Below, in pieces: positions 53,019-62,780 of a stretch of DNA of 64,000 nucleotides. This DNA comes from Lysobacter dokdonensis DS-58 (GTDB taxonomy: Bacteria; Pseudomonadota; Gammaproteobacteria; Xanthomonadales; Xanthomonadaceae), in NCBI RefSeq assembly GCF_000770795.1, contig NZ_JRKJ01000023.1, positions 62,001 through 126,000 of the forward strand, in the 5' to 3' direction. Every line of letters begins with the position of its first letter. Positions within the stretch are counted from its first letter, which is position 1. The notes under the pieces were generated by a model. It saw nothing but the letters and a program-made list of their open reading frames with translations, searched no databases and had not been told where the DNA came from. Position numbers and translations under genes: made by a program.

Positions 53019-54344
53019 ATGAACAAGTTGCAACCGTTCCTGTGGGGCCTGTTGATGTTCGTCGTGGTCATCGTCGGCATCGGGGCATGGCTCACGCTGC
53101 CCTGGTACGTCTCGGTCGGCCTGTTCGCGCTGCTCGCCGTGTGGATGGCGACGACGCGTCGCGGCCGCCAGGCGGCCTCCGTCGCACAAGTGGGCATCAG
53201 CACGATCAAGGAGCGCCTGGGGTCCTCGTCGGTCATCGTGATCGGCATCGCCGGTGTCGTGGCGGTGCTGGTGGCGATGTTCGCGATGGCCGAGGGCTAC
53301 CGTGCGACGCTCGCGCGCAGCGGCAGCCCGGACACGGCGATCGTGCTGCGCGGCGCATCGGCGTCGGAAGTGATGTCGACGTTGGAGCGCGATAGCCTCA
53401 ACGCGATCACCGGCACGCCGGGCATCGCGCGCGACGCGCAGGGCCGCCCGATCGCGTCGGCGGAAATCGTCGTCGCTGCCAACCTGCCGCTCATGGGCGG
53501 CGGTGAGAACGAGGACGGCAGCGTGCAGTTGCGCGGCGTCGGCGACCAGGCCTTCGCGGTGCGTCCCGGCCTGAAGATCGTCAAGGGCCGTCGTTTCGAA
53601 ACGGGCCGTCGCGAAGTAATCGTCGGACAGGGTGCGAAGCGCCAGTTCGCGGGCCTGGATGTCGGCAAGCAGATCAAGCTCGGCAGCGAAACGTGGACGG
53701 TCGTCGGCGAGTTCGCCTCGGGCGATGCGATGGATTCGGAAGTGTGGGGCGATGGCGACATCGTCGCTTCGACCTACCGCCGTGGCAGCACGCGCACGTC
53801 TGTGACGGCAAAGCTGACGAATCCGGCCGCGTTCAAGGCGTTCAAGGCGTCGCTCGACGCCGACCCGCGGCTGGACACCGACGCGATGACCACCAACGAG
53901 TACTTCGCCAAGCAGTCCGAGCAGATGGTGAAGATCATCCGCATCATCGGCATCGTCGTCGGCGCGATCATGGCCATCGGCGCGGTGTTCGGCGCGCTCA
54001 ACACGATGTTCGCCACCGTCGCCACGCGCGCGCGCGAAATCGCCACGTTGCGCGCACTGGGTTTCCGCAGCGTGCCCGTGGTGGTCGCGGTCATGCTCGA
54101 GACGATGTTGCTCGCGCTGATCGGCGGATTGATCGGCGGCGTGATCGCCTGGTTGATCTTCAACGGGTTCACCGCCTCGACCATCGCCGGCGGCGTCGGC
54201 CAGCTGACCTTCAAGTTCTCCGTCTCGCCGGGCGTGCTGTGGGAAGGCCTGAAGTGGGCGCTGGCGATCGGCTTCGTCGGCGGGTTGTTCCCGGCGGTGC
54301 GCGCGGCGCGGATGCCGGTGACCGAGGCATTGCGCGCCGCCTGA
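53019..54344 (+). CDS. MacB-type ABC permease 2
   Basis: 441 residues with the same layout as permease 1 but a longer N terminus carrying two membrane segments before the periplasmic domain. Ends with FtsX-like helices (IIGIVVGAIMAIGAVFGALNTMFATV and further). Likely forms a heterodimer with permease 1. Followed by a strong terminator. Confidence 0.9.
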   Translation: MNKLQPFLWGLLMFVVVIVGIGAWLTLPWYVSVGLFALLAVWMATTRRGRQAASVAQVGISTIKERLGSSSVIVIGIAGVVAVLVAMFAMAEGYRATLARSGSPDTAIVLRGASASEVMSTLERDSLNAITGTPGIARDAQGRPIASAEIVVAANLPLMGGGENEDGSVQLRGVGDQAFAVRPGLKIVKGRRFETGRREVIVGQGAKRQFAGLDVGKQIKLGSETWTVVGEFASGDAMDSEVWGDGDIVASTYRRGSTRTSVTAKLTNPAAFKAFKASLDADPRLDTDAMTTNEYFAKQSEQMVKIIRIIGIVVGAIMAIGAVFGALNTMFATVATRAREIATLRALGFRSVPVVVAVMLETMLLALIGGLIGGVIAWLIFNGFTASTIAGGVGQLTFKFSVSPGVLWEGLKWALAIGFVGGLFPAVRAARMPVTEALRAA

Positions 54345-54367
54345 TCCGGAGTGCAACGGTTGTCACG

Positions 54368-54396
54368 AAAGCGGCGCTCCGGCGCCGCTTTTTTTT
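54368..54396 (+). terminator. Terminator of the adaptor-ABC operon
   Basis: AAAGCGGCGC pairs with GCGCCGCTTT (10 bp, loop TCCG), followed by a run of T. It sits 23 nt after the stop codon and ends at the stop of the convergent DUF1272 gene. Confidence 0.9.
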
Positions 54397-54638
54397 CAGC
54401 CGGTCTGCTTGCAGGGTTTCCGGACGCGCTGCACCGACGGCGGGTACTTCCCGAGCAGGTGCGCCGCGCGCGTCGGGCGCGGTGCGAAGGTGCCACCGCA
54501 ATTGGGGCAGCGGCCCTTGAGGATGCCCGTCGCGCAGTCCGCGCAGAAGGTGCACTCGAACGAACAGATCACCGCGTCGTGCGCGTTCGGCGGAAGGTCC
54601 TTGTCGCAGCATTCGCAGTTGGGGCGCATCTGCAGCAT
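54396..54638 (-). CDS. DUF1272 zinc-ribbon-like protein
   Basis: 80 residues. DUF1272 signature MLQMRPNCECCDKDLPPNA, then CSFECTFCADC and GRCPNCGG, eight Cys in four pairs expected to bind two zinc ions. Last gene in a run of four minus-strand genes beginning with DinB, 9 nt after RarD. Confidence 0.92.
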   Translation of the reverse strand: MLQMRPNCECCDKDLPPNAHDAVICSFECTFCADCATGILKGRCPNCGGTFAPRPTRAAHLLGKYPPSVQRVRKPCKQTG

Positions 54639-54647
54639 GGCGGGATC

Positions 54648-55580
54648 TCAGCGGGGGGAGTCGTGTGCGGGGACGAGCGTGGCGCGTGCGTTGGCACGGC
54701 GCGCGCGAAGCGCGCCATCCACCGCGAAGATCGCCAGCGCGACCCAGATGCAGGCAAAGCCGATGGCGCGGTCGCCGTCGAAGGCTTCGTGGAAGACGAA
54801 CACGCCGAGCAGGAACTGCATGGTCGGCGCGATGTATTGCAGCAGGCCGACGATCGACAGCGGCACGCGCCGCACGGCGTAGGCGAAGCCCACCAGCGGC
54901 AGCGCGGTCAGGCCGCCGCTGACGACCAGCATCGCGCTCATCGCCAGGCCGTAGCCGTCGAAGAAGCCGCCCTGCCCGTGCGTTTCGCTCCACGCGAGCA
55001 TCGCGGCCACCGGCAGGAACAGGTACGCGCCCTCGACGCCGAGGCCGGAGACCGAATCGACCGCCGCGAGCTTGCGGATCAGGCCGTACAGCGCGAACGA
55101 CCCGGCGAGCGCCAACGCGATCCACGGCAACTGCCCGAAGCGCAGCGTGAGCCACGCGACGCCGAGCGTCGCGATCGCCACCGACACCCACTGCGCGCGG
55201 CCGAGGCGTTCGCGCAGGAACGCAACGCCCAGCAACACGTTGAGCAACGGATTGATGAAATAGCCCAGGCTCGTCTCGACGACGTGCCCCGCGTTGACGG
55301 CCCAGATGTACAGGCCCCAGTTGAAGCCGATCAGCACGCCCGAGAGCGCGAGCATCCACCATGTGTGCGGTTTCGACAGCGCCTGCTTCAGCCAGCCGCG
55401 ACCGTCGCGCCAGAACAGGAACGCGCCGACGATCACCGCGCTCCACAGGATGCGATGCAGCACGATCTGGAACGAAGGCACCGACTTCATCAGGTGCCAC
55501 CACAGCGGCATGACGCCCCACGCGAGGAAGGCGCCGATGGCGACCCACAGGCCGCGACGATCCAGCGGTTGGTCGCTCAT
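54648..55580 (-). CDS. rarD: EamA-family transporter RarD
   Basis: 310 residues with ten membrane helices and the RarD-typical N terminus (LWVAIGAFLAWGVMPLWWHLMK) and FINPLLNVLLGVAFLRERL. Drug/metabolite exporter; chloramphenicol sensitivity protein in E. coli. Start 55580 overlaps the YedA stop (ATGA). Confidence 0.92.
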   Translation of the reverse strand: MSDQPLDRRGLWVAIGAFLAWGVMPLWWHLMKSVPSFQIVLHRILWSAVIVGAFLFWRDGRGWLKQALSKPHTWWMLALSGVLIGFNWGLYIWAVNAGHVVETSLGYFINPLLNVLLGVAFLRERLGRAQWVSVAIATLGVAWLTLRFGQLPWIALALAGSFALYGLIRKLAAVDSVSGLGVEGAYLFLPVAAMLAWSETHGQGGFFDGYGLAMSAMLVVSGGLTALPLVGFAYAVRRVPLSIVGLLQYIAPTMQFLLGVFVFHEAFDGDRAIGFACIWVALAIFAVDGALRARRANARATLVPAHDSPR

Positions 55581-56512
55581 GCCGCGGGCTCCTGCGCTGC
55601 CTCGCGCACCGCCGCGGGCACCGGCGGCGCCGTGCGCGCCTTCGCGAGCGTGATCAGCACGACGCCGGCGAGGATCACCGCCATCGCGCCGAGGTCGTGC
55701 GTGGTGAACGATTCGCCGCCGATCAGGAAACCGATCAGCACCGCGAGCGGCGGATTGACGTACGCATAGCTGGTGGCGAGCGCGGGCCGCACGTGGTGCA
55801 GCAGCCAGATGTAGGCAGTGAAGCCGAAGATCGAACCGGCGACGACGAGATACAACAAGGCGGCGGTCGATTCGACGCTCGGCATCGTCGTGATGCGCTC
55901 GCCGGCGACCAGCGCGACGACGACCAGCCACAACGTGCCGACCATCATCTGCCCGGCGGCTGCCATGAACGGCTCCGGCAGATCCTGGTCGCGCGACCAG
56001 ATCGAGCCCCACGCCCACGCGATGGGCGCGATGATCAGACACACCAGGCCGACCGTCGAACCGGACAACTCGCCGCCCACGCTCAACCAGATCACGCCGA
56101 GGAAGCCGATGAGCAGCCCCGCCCATTCCATGCGCGAGGGATGGCGGCCCTTGAGCATCGCGAAGACGCCCGCGAACAACGGCATCGACGCCACTGCGAT
56201 CGCCGCCAGGCCCGAACCGACTTGCGTCTCGGCCTTGTTCACCAGCGCGTTGGACAGCACGACCATGAAGATCGAAAGCTTGGCGAGCGTGAACCATTGT
56301 TTCTTCGTCGGCGCGGGCACGCCGCGCATGCGCAGCACCGCGTACATGATCGAACCGGCGATGGCCATGCGGATCGCGGCCAGCAGGAACGGCGGATAGC
56401 CGTGCAGCGCGAAGCGGATCGCGAGGTACGTCGAACCCCACAGGATGTAGACCGACGCGAGCGCCAGGCCGATTGCGAGCGGCGTTGCGGGTTTCAGCGG
56501 GGTGCTGCTCAT
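55577..56512 (-). CDS. yedA: EamA-family transporter, YedA-like
   Basis: 311 residues with ten membrane helices. N-terminal YILWGSTYLAIRFAL and LATSYAYVNPPLAVLIGFLIGGE motif are typical of YedA. Probably exports amino acids or metabolites. Start 56512 overlaps the DinB stop by 4 nt, forming one translation unit with DinB and RarD. Confidence 0.9.
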   Translation of the reverse strand: MSSTPLKPATPLAIGLALASVYILWGSTYLAIRFALHGYPPFLLAAIRMAIAGSIMYAVLRMRGVPAPTKKQWFTLAKLSIFMVVLSNALVNKAETQVGSGLAAIAVASMPLFAGVFAMLKGRHPSRMEWAGLLIGFLGVIWLSVGGELSGSTVGLVCLIIAPIAWAWGSIWSRDQDLPEPFMAAAGQMMVGTLWLVVVALVAGERITTMPSVESTAALLYLVVAGSIFGFTAYIWLLHHVRPALATSYAYVNPPLAVLIGFLIGGESFTTHDLGAMAVILAGVVLITLAKARTAPPVPAAVREAAQEPAA

Positions 56513-57000
56513 TCTTGGCCCTTGGCGGCCAGCCATTGCAGGCCGGACAGATGTTGGTGGTCGTGGCTGCACAACAGATGCATCAGGCCGCGCACGGTGA
56601 TGGGCCCGTAGCCTTCGAACTGCGCGGGGCGATCGAGTTGTTCGGCCGTCAACGCGGACAGCATTCCGACGGTGTGCGCACGCGCATCGGCAAATTCGTC
56701 GAGCGCCTGTTCCGCGGTGCCGCGCTCGCCTTTCGACGCGGCGAGCGCGTAGCTGTCGATGTCCGCGAGCACGGGCGCGTCTTCCTCCAGCGTGCGGCGG
56801 AAGCGGACGTGATAGCCGTCGCGCTCGATGTCGCGCACGTGCCAGAGTTGTTCCAGCGGATCGAAATGCTCGCTCGGACAACCGTCCCAGGTAGCGGGCC
56901 GGAAGCGGGCGCGGGCGGGCGGAATCGTGGCGTAATGCGTGCGCAGGTGTTGCGGGAACTGCGCGAGGGCCGCGATGAGCGCGGCGATCGACTGCTGCAT
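56509..57000 (-). CDS. DinB-family protein
   Basis: 163 residues, four-helix DinB fold: HDHQHLSGLQWL at the C terminus with His residues and the first helix QQSIAALIAALAQFPQHLRTHYATIP. DinB-like proteins bind metal or thiol cofactors and are often of unknown role. First gene of the run that includes two exporters. Confidence 0.88.
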   Translation of the reverse strand: MQQSIAALIAALAQFPQHLRTHYATIPPARARFRPATWDGCPSEHFDPLEQLWHVRDIERDGYHVRFRRTLEEDAPVLADIDSYALAASKGERGTAEQALDEFADARAHTVGMLSALTAEQLDRPAQFEGYGPITVRGLMHLLCSHDHQHLSGLQWLAAKGQE

Positions 57001-57135
57001 GGGGGGTGCCCGACGGGGAGGAGGTCGGAAGCGCACAGCCTATCGGCCCGCCCAGAATCGCGCTTGAAAATTCGTGCGCCTGCGCGCAAGAATCTTGCAA
57101 GGCGCGGGAACGCGCGTCACCACTGGCGAGACACG

Positions 57136-57630
57136 ATGTCGACGACGCCCATTGCGCTGGACGAATTCGACCACCGGCTGCTGGAGCTGTTGCAGCACGA
57201 TGCGGACGCGACGTTGTCCGCGCTCGGCGACGAGGTGGGCCTGTCGGCCAGCGCCGTGCAGCGGCGCATCAAGCGCTATCGCGAGTCGGGCCTGATGCGG
57301 CAGGTGGCGGTGCTCAACCCGGCGATGCTCGGGAGCATCACGCTGGCGGCCGTGCTGGTGGCGCTGGACCGCGAGTCGGCGCGCCACCACGCCGCGTTCT
57401 ACGCGCGCATGCGCAACGCCACCGAAGTGCAGCAGTGCTACGTGCTGGCGGGCGAATGGGATTATCTCGTGATCCTCGCGACCACCGGCCTGCCACACAC
57501 GCGCGAGGTGGCGGAGCGCTTGTTCGGCACGGATGAAACGTTGAAGCGCTACGAGACGCGCATGGTGTTCGAGCCGATCAAGCTCGGGTTGCAGTTGCCG
57601 ACGCGGGCGCCGGTGAAGAAGAAAAAGTGA
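57136..57630 (+). CDS. Lrp/AsnC-family regulator
   Basis: 164 residues: N-terminal winged helix DEFDHRLLELLQHDADATLSALGDEVGLSASAVQRRIKRYRESGLMR and C-terminal RAM-like ligand-binding part. Divergent from the DinB-YedA-RarD operon with a 135-nt shared intergenic region, so it probably controls these exporters in response to an amino acid. Confidence 0.92.
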   Translation: MSTTPIALDEFDHRLLELLQHDADATLSALGDEVGLSASAVQRRIKRYRESGLMRQVAVLNPAMLGSITLAAVLVALDRESARHHAAFYARMRNATEVQQCYVLAGEWDYLVILATTGLPHTREVAERLFGTDETLKRYETRMVFEPIKLGLQLPTRAPVKKKK

Positions 57631-57637
57631 TGGCGGA

Positions 57638-58483
57638 CTACGCCGCTTTCTCCCGGCGCAGGATCGCTTCCTTCAGCGGCAGGCCCCAGCGGTAGCCGCC
57701 GAGCGTGCCGTCGTTGCGGACGACGCGGTGGCACGGGACGAGGATCGCGATGCGGTTGAGTGCGCAGGCGCGTGCGATGGCGCGTGCGCCTTGCGGCGTG
57801 CCGAGCTCGTTGGCCAATTTGGAGTAGCTGCGCGTCTGCCCGCGCGGGATGCGCATCAACGCGTCCCATACCTTCTTCTGGAATGCGGTACCGAGCAGGT
57901 CGACGTCCACGTGCGCCTGCTTGCCCGCGAGGACGTCGGCCACCGCGCGCACGCGCGGCGCCAGGAATTCATCGCGGCCGGCATCGACGCGCTCCAGCTG
58001 CGCGTGCGGGAACTCGATATGCAGCTTGCGCGCCAGGGCGTCGGCTTCGCCGCCGAGTTCCACCATGCAGATGCCGCGCTGCGTGGTGGCGACCAGCGCC
58101 TGCCCCAGCGCAGTGTCGACGATGCTCCAGCGGATCTGTTCGCCCGCGCCGCCGGAGCGGTAGCGCGCCGGCGTCATGCCCAGGCGCGCCGCGCCGGCTT
58201 CGTACACGCGCGAGGGCGAGCCGTAGCCCGCGTCGTACAACGCACCACTGACGTCGTCGCCGTCGCGCAACGCAGTCTTGAGCGCACCGAGCTTGCGCTG
58301 CGCGAGGTATTGCGCCGGACTGAGCCCGAAGCGCGCGGTGAAACTGCGCTGCAGATGCGAGGCGCTGAGCCCGACGATGTCGGCGAGCGCTTCGAGCGTC
58401 GGCTCGTCCGCATCCAGCACGCGACGTGCGTGCTCGAGTTTGCGGATGGTGATGTCGCTGGCCTTGGTCGCGGTCATGTCCAT
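57638..58483 (-). CDS. Ada-like methylated-DNA-protein Cys methyltransferase with AraC domain
   Basis: 281 residues. N-terminal AraC-type HTH (about 15-110: TLEALADIVGLSASHLQRSFTARFGLSPAQYLAQRKLG), then an O6-methylguanine methyltransferase domain with active-site VPCHRVV, RGQTRSYSKLANELG and a C-terminal GGYRWGL. It lacks the N-terminal metal-binding Ada domain that senses phosphotriesters. Repairs O6-alkylguanine. Start 58483. Confidence 0.9.
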   Translation of the reverse strand: MDMTATKASDITIRKLEHARRVLDADEPTLEALADIVGLSASHLQRSFTARFGLSPAQYLAQRKLGALKTALRDGDDVSGALYDAGYGSPSRVYEAGAARLGMTPARYRSGGAGEQIRWSIVDTALGQALVATTQRGICMVELGGEADALARKLHIEFPHAQLERVDAGRDEFLAPRVRAVADVLAGKQAHVDVDLLGTAFQKKVWDALMRIPRGQTRSYSKLANELGTPQGARAIARACALNRIAILVPCHRVVRNDGTLGGYRWGLPLKEAILRREKAA

Positions 58484-58497
58484 GGGGGAAAACGATA

Positions 58498-58517
58498 CGG
58501 GCGCCCGAAGGCGCCCG
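58498..58517 (-). terminator. Terminator after prc
   Basis: CGGGCGCC and GGCGCCCG with a CGAA loop, then TATCGTTTTC in the minus direction. Lies 49 nt beyond the prc stop and directly before the Ada-like gene. Confidence 0.65.
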
Positions 58518-58565
58518 CTATCCGATTCTTGCCCGCCGCGATGTCGGGAAACCCCGACATCCGAC

Positions 58566-60752
58566 TCATTCCGACCAGTGGCCCATCGTGCGCGAGGCCG
58601 GCAGCACCTGCTGCGAGAGCTTCTGGTCGTTGGTGAGCAGCGTGAGCGCGTCGGCGAGGATCGCGGCGGACTCGCGCAGCAGCGGATCCGGGCGCTTCTC
58701 TTCGAGCTTCTCGCGCTTGGCGTCTTCGGCGATGTTGCGCTCGTTGGCCTGCAGGCCGTCGTCCTTGTCCTCGGCGAAAGGATCCAGCGGCAGGCCCAGC
58801 GCCTTGCGTTCGGCCTGGCGCTGCTTGCGCTTGGCCTCGAACTTGTCGCGTTCGGCGCGGCGCTCGGCCTCGTTGAGCGAGACGAACTTCTTCTCGGACT
58901 CGGCGCGGAACTGCGCGACATCCTCCGACCACCACTGGAATTCCTTGTCCTTCGCCACGCGCGCGGTGTGCAGCGCATCGAGGCGCGGGATGATCGGCGC
59001 GAAGTTGCCGTACTGCGTGTGGTCGACCGCCTGGATGCGCGACCACGGCAGCGCGTTGTCGTACGTGCTCTCGCCGAACTCGCTGGCATCCACCGTCACC
59101 GGGAAGCGGATGTCCGGCACCACGCCCTTGTGCTGCGTGCTGCTGCCGCTGATGCGGAAGAACTGCGCGATGGTGAGCTTCACCTGGCCGTACTTGTCGC
59201 CGTCGTTCTGCGGCCAGCGGTCGAGGTCGATCAGGTTCTGCACCGTGCCCTTGCCGAAGGTGGTCTCGCCGATGACGAGGCCGCGGCCGTAATCCTGGAT
59301 CGCGCCGGCGAAGATTTCCGACGCCGACGCCGAGCCGCGGTTGATCAGCACCGCGAGCGGGCCGTCCCATGCCACGCCCGCGCGCGTGTCGTCCTCGACG
59401 ACCACGCGGCCGCCGGATTCGACCACCTGCACCACCGGGCCGCGATCGACGAACAAGCCGGTCAGCTCCACCGCTTCGGTGAGCGAACCGCCGCCGTTGT
59501 TGCGCAGGTCGAGCACCACGCCGTCGACCTTCTGCACCTTCAGCTGTGCGAGCAGCTTGGCGACGTCGCGCGTGGCGGAAGCGTAATCGTTGGCGTTCTT
59601 CCGGCGTCCCTCGAAGTCCTGGTAGAAGGCCGGCAGCTTGATGACGCCGATCTTGCGCGACGCGCCGCCAGCGACGCCCGGCACGGTGATCGTCTGCGCC
59701 TTCGCGGCCTGTTCTTCCAAGCGGATCTTGTCGCGCGTGAGCACCAGGCGCGAGGGCTTCGAATCTGCGGGCATCTCGGCGGACACGACATCCAGGCGTA
59801 CCGGCGTGCCCTTCTTTCCGCGGATCTGCTCGACGACATCGTCGATGCGCCAGCCGACCACGTCCTTCATTTCGCCCGACGTGCCCTGGCCCACGGCGAC
59901 GATGCGGTCGCCCGGCTTGAGCTTGCCGCTGCGCGCGGCCGGGCCGCCGACGATGATCTCGCGGATCACGACGGTTTCGTCCTGCTTCTGCAGCACCGCG
60001 CCGATGCCTTCCAGCGACAGCGACATCGTCAGGTTGAAGTTGGCCGCGGTGCGGGGATTGAAGTAATCGGTGTGCGGATCGATCGAGTTGGCGTAGGAGG
60101 TGAGGAACGTCTGGAAGATGTCCTCGCCGTTGAGATCGTCGATGCCGTTGACGAGGTTGGCGTAACGCTTGTCGAGCGTCTTGCGGATGTCGTCCGGCGC
60201 CTTGCCGGCGAGCTTCAGGCGCAGCCAGTCGTTGCGCACCGACTGCGTCCAGATCTTGTCGAGCGTGGCCGCATCGGCCCACGGGGCATCCTTGCGCTCG
60301 TAGTCGTAACGGTCGCTGCCGCTGAAATCGAACTTGTCGGTCTTCAGCACCTTGCGCGCATACGCGGTGCGCTCGGCGACGCGCTGCTTGTACACGGCGA
60401 ACATCGCGTACGCCGCGTCCATCTTGCCGCTCTTGATCGCATCGTCGAGCTGCGTCTGGTACGGCGCGAACTTCGCGATGTCCTGCGCGGTGAAGAACAG
60501 CTTCCCCGGATCCATCGCCTCGAGGTAACGCTTGTGGATGTCGCGCGAGAGCGTGTCATCGAGCGCGCGCGGCCGATACGCGAAGCGGCTGTCGGACAAC
60601 AGGCCGTAGACGAGTTCGGCCGTCTTGGCCTGCGCGGCGCTGGGTGCGCCGGCCAGCGTCGCATCGTCGTCCGCGCCACGCGCGAGCAGCGCGATCGGCG
60701 CGGTGAGCGCGAGGGCGAGGGAGATGACAGGCAGGGTCTTGCTGAGCTTCAT
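58566..60752 (-). CDS. prc: Carboxy-terminal processing protease Prc (Tsp)
   Basis: 728 residues, periplasmic S41 family. Signal peptide ends AARG-like; N-terminal helical domain, PDZ domain (GIGAVLQKQDETVVIREIIVGG and beyond), then the catalytic core: RGSASASEIFAGAIQDYGRG (nucleophile Ser) and TTFGKGTVQ (general-base Lys) 25 residues later, as in E. coli. Degrades or trims periplasmic proteins at their C terminus. Start 60752. Confidence 0.95.
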   Translation of the reverse strand: MKLSKTLPVISLALALTAPIALLARGADDDATLAGAPSAAQAKTAELVYGLLSDSRFAYRPRALDDTLSRDIHKRYLEAMDPGKLFFTAQDIAKFAPYQTQLDDAIKSGKMDAAYAMFAVYKQRVAERTAYARKVLKTDKFDFSGSDRYDYERKDAPWADAATLDKIWTQSVRNDWLRLKLAGKAPDDIRKTLDKRYANLVNGIDDLNGEDIFQTFLTSYANSIDPHTDYFNPRTAANFNLTMSLSLEGIGAVLQKQDETVVIREIIVGGPAARSGKLKPGDRIVAVGQGTSGEMKDVVGWRIDDVVEQIRGKKGTPVRLDVVSAEMPADSKPSRLVLTRDKIRLEEQAAKAQTITVPGVAGGASRKIGVIKLPAFYQDFEGRRKNANDYASATRDVAKLLAQLKVQKVDGVVLDLRNNGGGSLTEAVELTGLFVDRGPVVQVVESGGRVVVEDDTRAGVAWDGPLAVLINRGSASASEIFAGAIQDYGRGLVIGETTFGKGTVQNLIDLDRWPQNDGDKYGQVKLTIAQFFRISGSSTQHKGVVPDIRFPVTVDASEFGESTYDNALPWSRIQAVDHTQYGNFAPIIPRLDALHTARVAKDKEFQWWSEDVAQFRAESEKKFVSLNEAERRAERDKFEAKRKQRQAERKALGLPLDPFAEDKDDGLQANERNIAEDAKREKLEEKRPDPLLRESAAILADALTLLTNDQKLSQQVLPASRTMGHWSE

Positions 60753-60951
60753 GGGCGCATCCGGGCCCGGTGGGGCGGGCCTTCAGGGGGAACAACGGGG
60801 TGCCGCGGTTACGACGGCACGGCCAGACTGCTGCCAGCGTCGATGGGTCGACAGTGCCGAAAGTTTCCGCGATGCGCCAGAGAGGACACGTGAGACTGTG
60901 TGTTCAGGATTCGGCCGCGGTTCAAGCTGCGGACGAAATGTTCGCGAGTCG

Positions 60952-62757
60952 TTAACGCGAAACGGCCGCTGCGATCTCCGCGGCCAAAGCGGCGGCGGCC
61001 CCCAGCGTCGGGTCGGTTTGCGACGGCGTGGCCGCCGGCAGCGGTCGCTGGCCGGCGAACCGGGCGCGGTCGACGACCGGGCGTGCGATGTCCACCTTCG
61101 TGGAGATCCGTGGACCGACGAGCACGTGCCGCGTACGCGGTTCGCGCGGTTGCGTGGACGCGAAGGCCACATCGGGTTCGACCCCTTGTTCCAGGGTCGC
61201 GCCGTTGACCCGGTACATCGCCGCGATCGTCATCTTGAGCTGGCCCATGCGCTTCGTGCCGGGTGAGGGCCAGCGATCCAGGTCGATGAGGCTCTGGATC
61301 GTGCCGCGGCCGTAGGTGGGCTCCCCCGCGATCACCGCGCGGCCGTGATCCTGGAGGGCCGCCGCGATCAGTTCGGCGCCCGAGGCGGTGCCGCGATCGA
61401 CGAGCACGACCAGCGGGCCGTCCCACGCCGCGTCCACCTTGGCGACTTCGTTGGAGGTGCGCCCGCCCTGTTCGTGGATCAGCACCATCGTCCGCTTGCC
61501 GGCGAACGCCCCCGCCATGTCGATGCCTTCGCTCAGCGCGCCGCCGCCGTTGTTGCGCAGGTCCAACACGACCGCGTCGACGCCGGCCGCCTGCATCTCG
61601 CCGAGCAGGCGGTGGACGTCGCGCGAGGCGGACGCATAGTCCGGCTGCTTGCGGGCCCGCGCATCCCAGTCCACGTAGAGCGAGCCCGGACGCAGCACGC
61701 CGATGGTTTTCCCGTCGAGGTGCAGCGTCGATTGTTCGGTTTCATAACCGAGCGGGTTCGTCGGCGACTTCGCACGCCCGACATCGACGACCCGGATCAG
61801 CCCATCGGAATCCTGGAGGCGCATGCGCACTTTCGAACCTGCGGGGCCGCGCAGGCGTTCGATCGTCTTGTCCAACGGCTCGCCGAAGACATCGACGAAC
61901 GCGCCGCCGGGGCCATCGGCGATTTCCAGCAAGCGATCGCCGCGCGCGATGCCCGCGAAGTGCGCGGCGCTGCCCGGAAGCGCCGATTCGACGCGCGTTT
62001 CCAGCCCATCGCTGCGCAGCACCAGGCCGATGCCCAGGTCGCTCCACTTGGATTGCTTCAACTCCGCCATGTCCGTGGCGCGCGGTGGCGGCATGAAGTC
62101 GGCATCGGGATCGACCGCGTTCGCGTACGCATCGATGAACCCTTCGATGATGTCGTCCGAGCCCAGTCCGCGGATGCGCGTGGCGGCTGCGTCGTAATAG
62201 CGGCGCAGCACATCGCGCACTTGTGCGTCCTGCTGCCCGGTCTTCCGCAGGTCGCGCACCTGGTGGCGCAGCTTGCGCGCCCACAGCACATCGAGCGCGG
62301 CCGCATCGGGCGCGCGCGGCGAATCGGCGGTGCGCGCGCTCCAGTCGTCGGCGGCCTTGTCCGCGATCGCGGCATCGATCCCGGACTTCGCCGCTTCGAG
62401 CCGTGCGATGGCGAGCGCCTTCATCGCATCAGCGAGCGACAACGCCGCGGCGAAGTCTTCCTTTTTCGCGACCTGCAGCAGTGCATCGCGCCGGTCCTGC
62501 AGCGGCGCGAGGTCGGCGGTGCTTGCGTACATCGCGTTCGGGTCGAACGTTTCGATCCACAGGTCGAACAGCCGTTGCGCGCGCCCCTCCTGCGGTCGCC
62601 CGGCGAAGTAGTCGAATCGGGTGTCGCTCACCAGGCCATGGACCATCCGGATCGCCATCCCCGGATCGAACGTCTTTTCTTCGGGCACCTGTGCGAGCGC
62701 CGCCGAACACGCGAGCACGAGCGACAGCGCGGAGACCGCGCCGAACCGATTCACCAT
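60952..62757 (-). CDS. Prc paralogue, probable pseudoprotease
   Basis: 601 residues, with the same order as Prc (signal peptide, helical part, PDZ with GIGLVLRSDGLETRVESALPG, S41 core). Ser459 remains in RGTASGAELIAAALQDHGRA. The catalytic Lys position (25 residues later) is Arg484 in TYGRGTIQ. Without this Lys the Ser-Lys dyad cannot work as known, so the protein may be inactive or have another role, such as substrate binding. Tandem paralogue 199 nt upstream of prc on the same strand. Confidence 0.85.
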   Translation of the reverse strand: MVNRFGAVSALSLVLACSAALAQVPEEKTFDPGMAIRMVHGLVSDTRFDYFAGRPQEGRAQRLFDLWIETFDPNAMYASTADLAPLQDRRDALLQVAKKEDFAAALSLADAMKALAIARLEAAKSGIDAAIADKAADDWSARTADSPRAPDAAALDVLWARKLRHQVRDLRKTGQQDAQVRDVLRRYYDAAATRIRGLGSDDIIEGFIDAYANAVDPDADFMPPPRATDMAELKQSKWSDLGIGLVLRSDGLETRVESALPGSAAHFAGIARGDRLLEIADGPGGAFVDVFGEPLDKTIERLRGPAGSKVRMRLQDSDGLIRVVDVGRAKSPTNPLGYETEQSTLHLDGKTIGVLRPGSLYVDWDARARKQPDYASASRDVHRLLGEMQAAGVDAVVLDLRNNGGGALSEGIDMAGAFAGKRTMVLIHEQGGRTSNEVAKVDAAWDGPLVVLVDRGTASGAELIAAALQDHGRAVIAGEPTYGRGTIQSLIDLDRWPSPGTKRMGQLKMTIAAMYRVNGATLEQGVEPDVAFASTQPREPRTRHVLVGPRISTKVDIARPVVDRARFAGQRPLPAATPSQTDPTLGAAAALAAEIAAAVSR

Positions 62758-62780
62758 GTTGTCCCCCTGGAGCGAACCGC

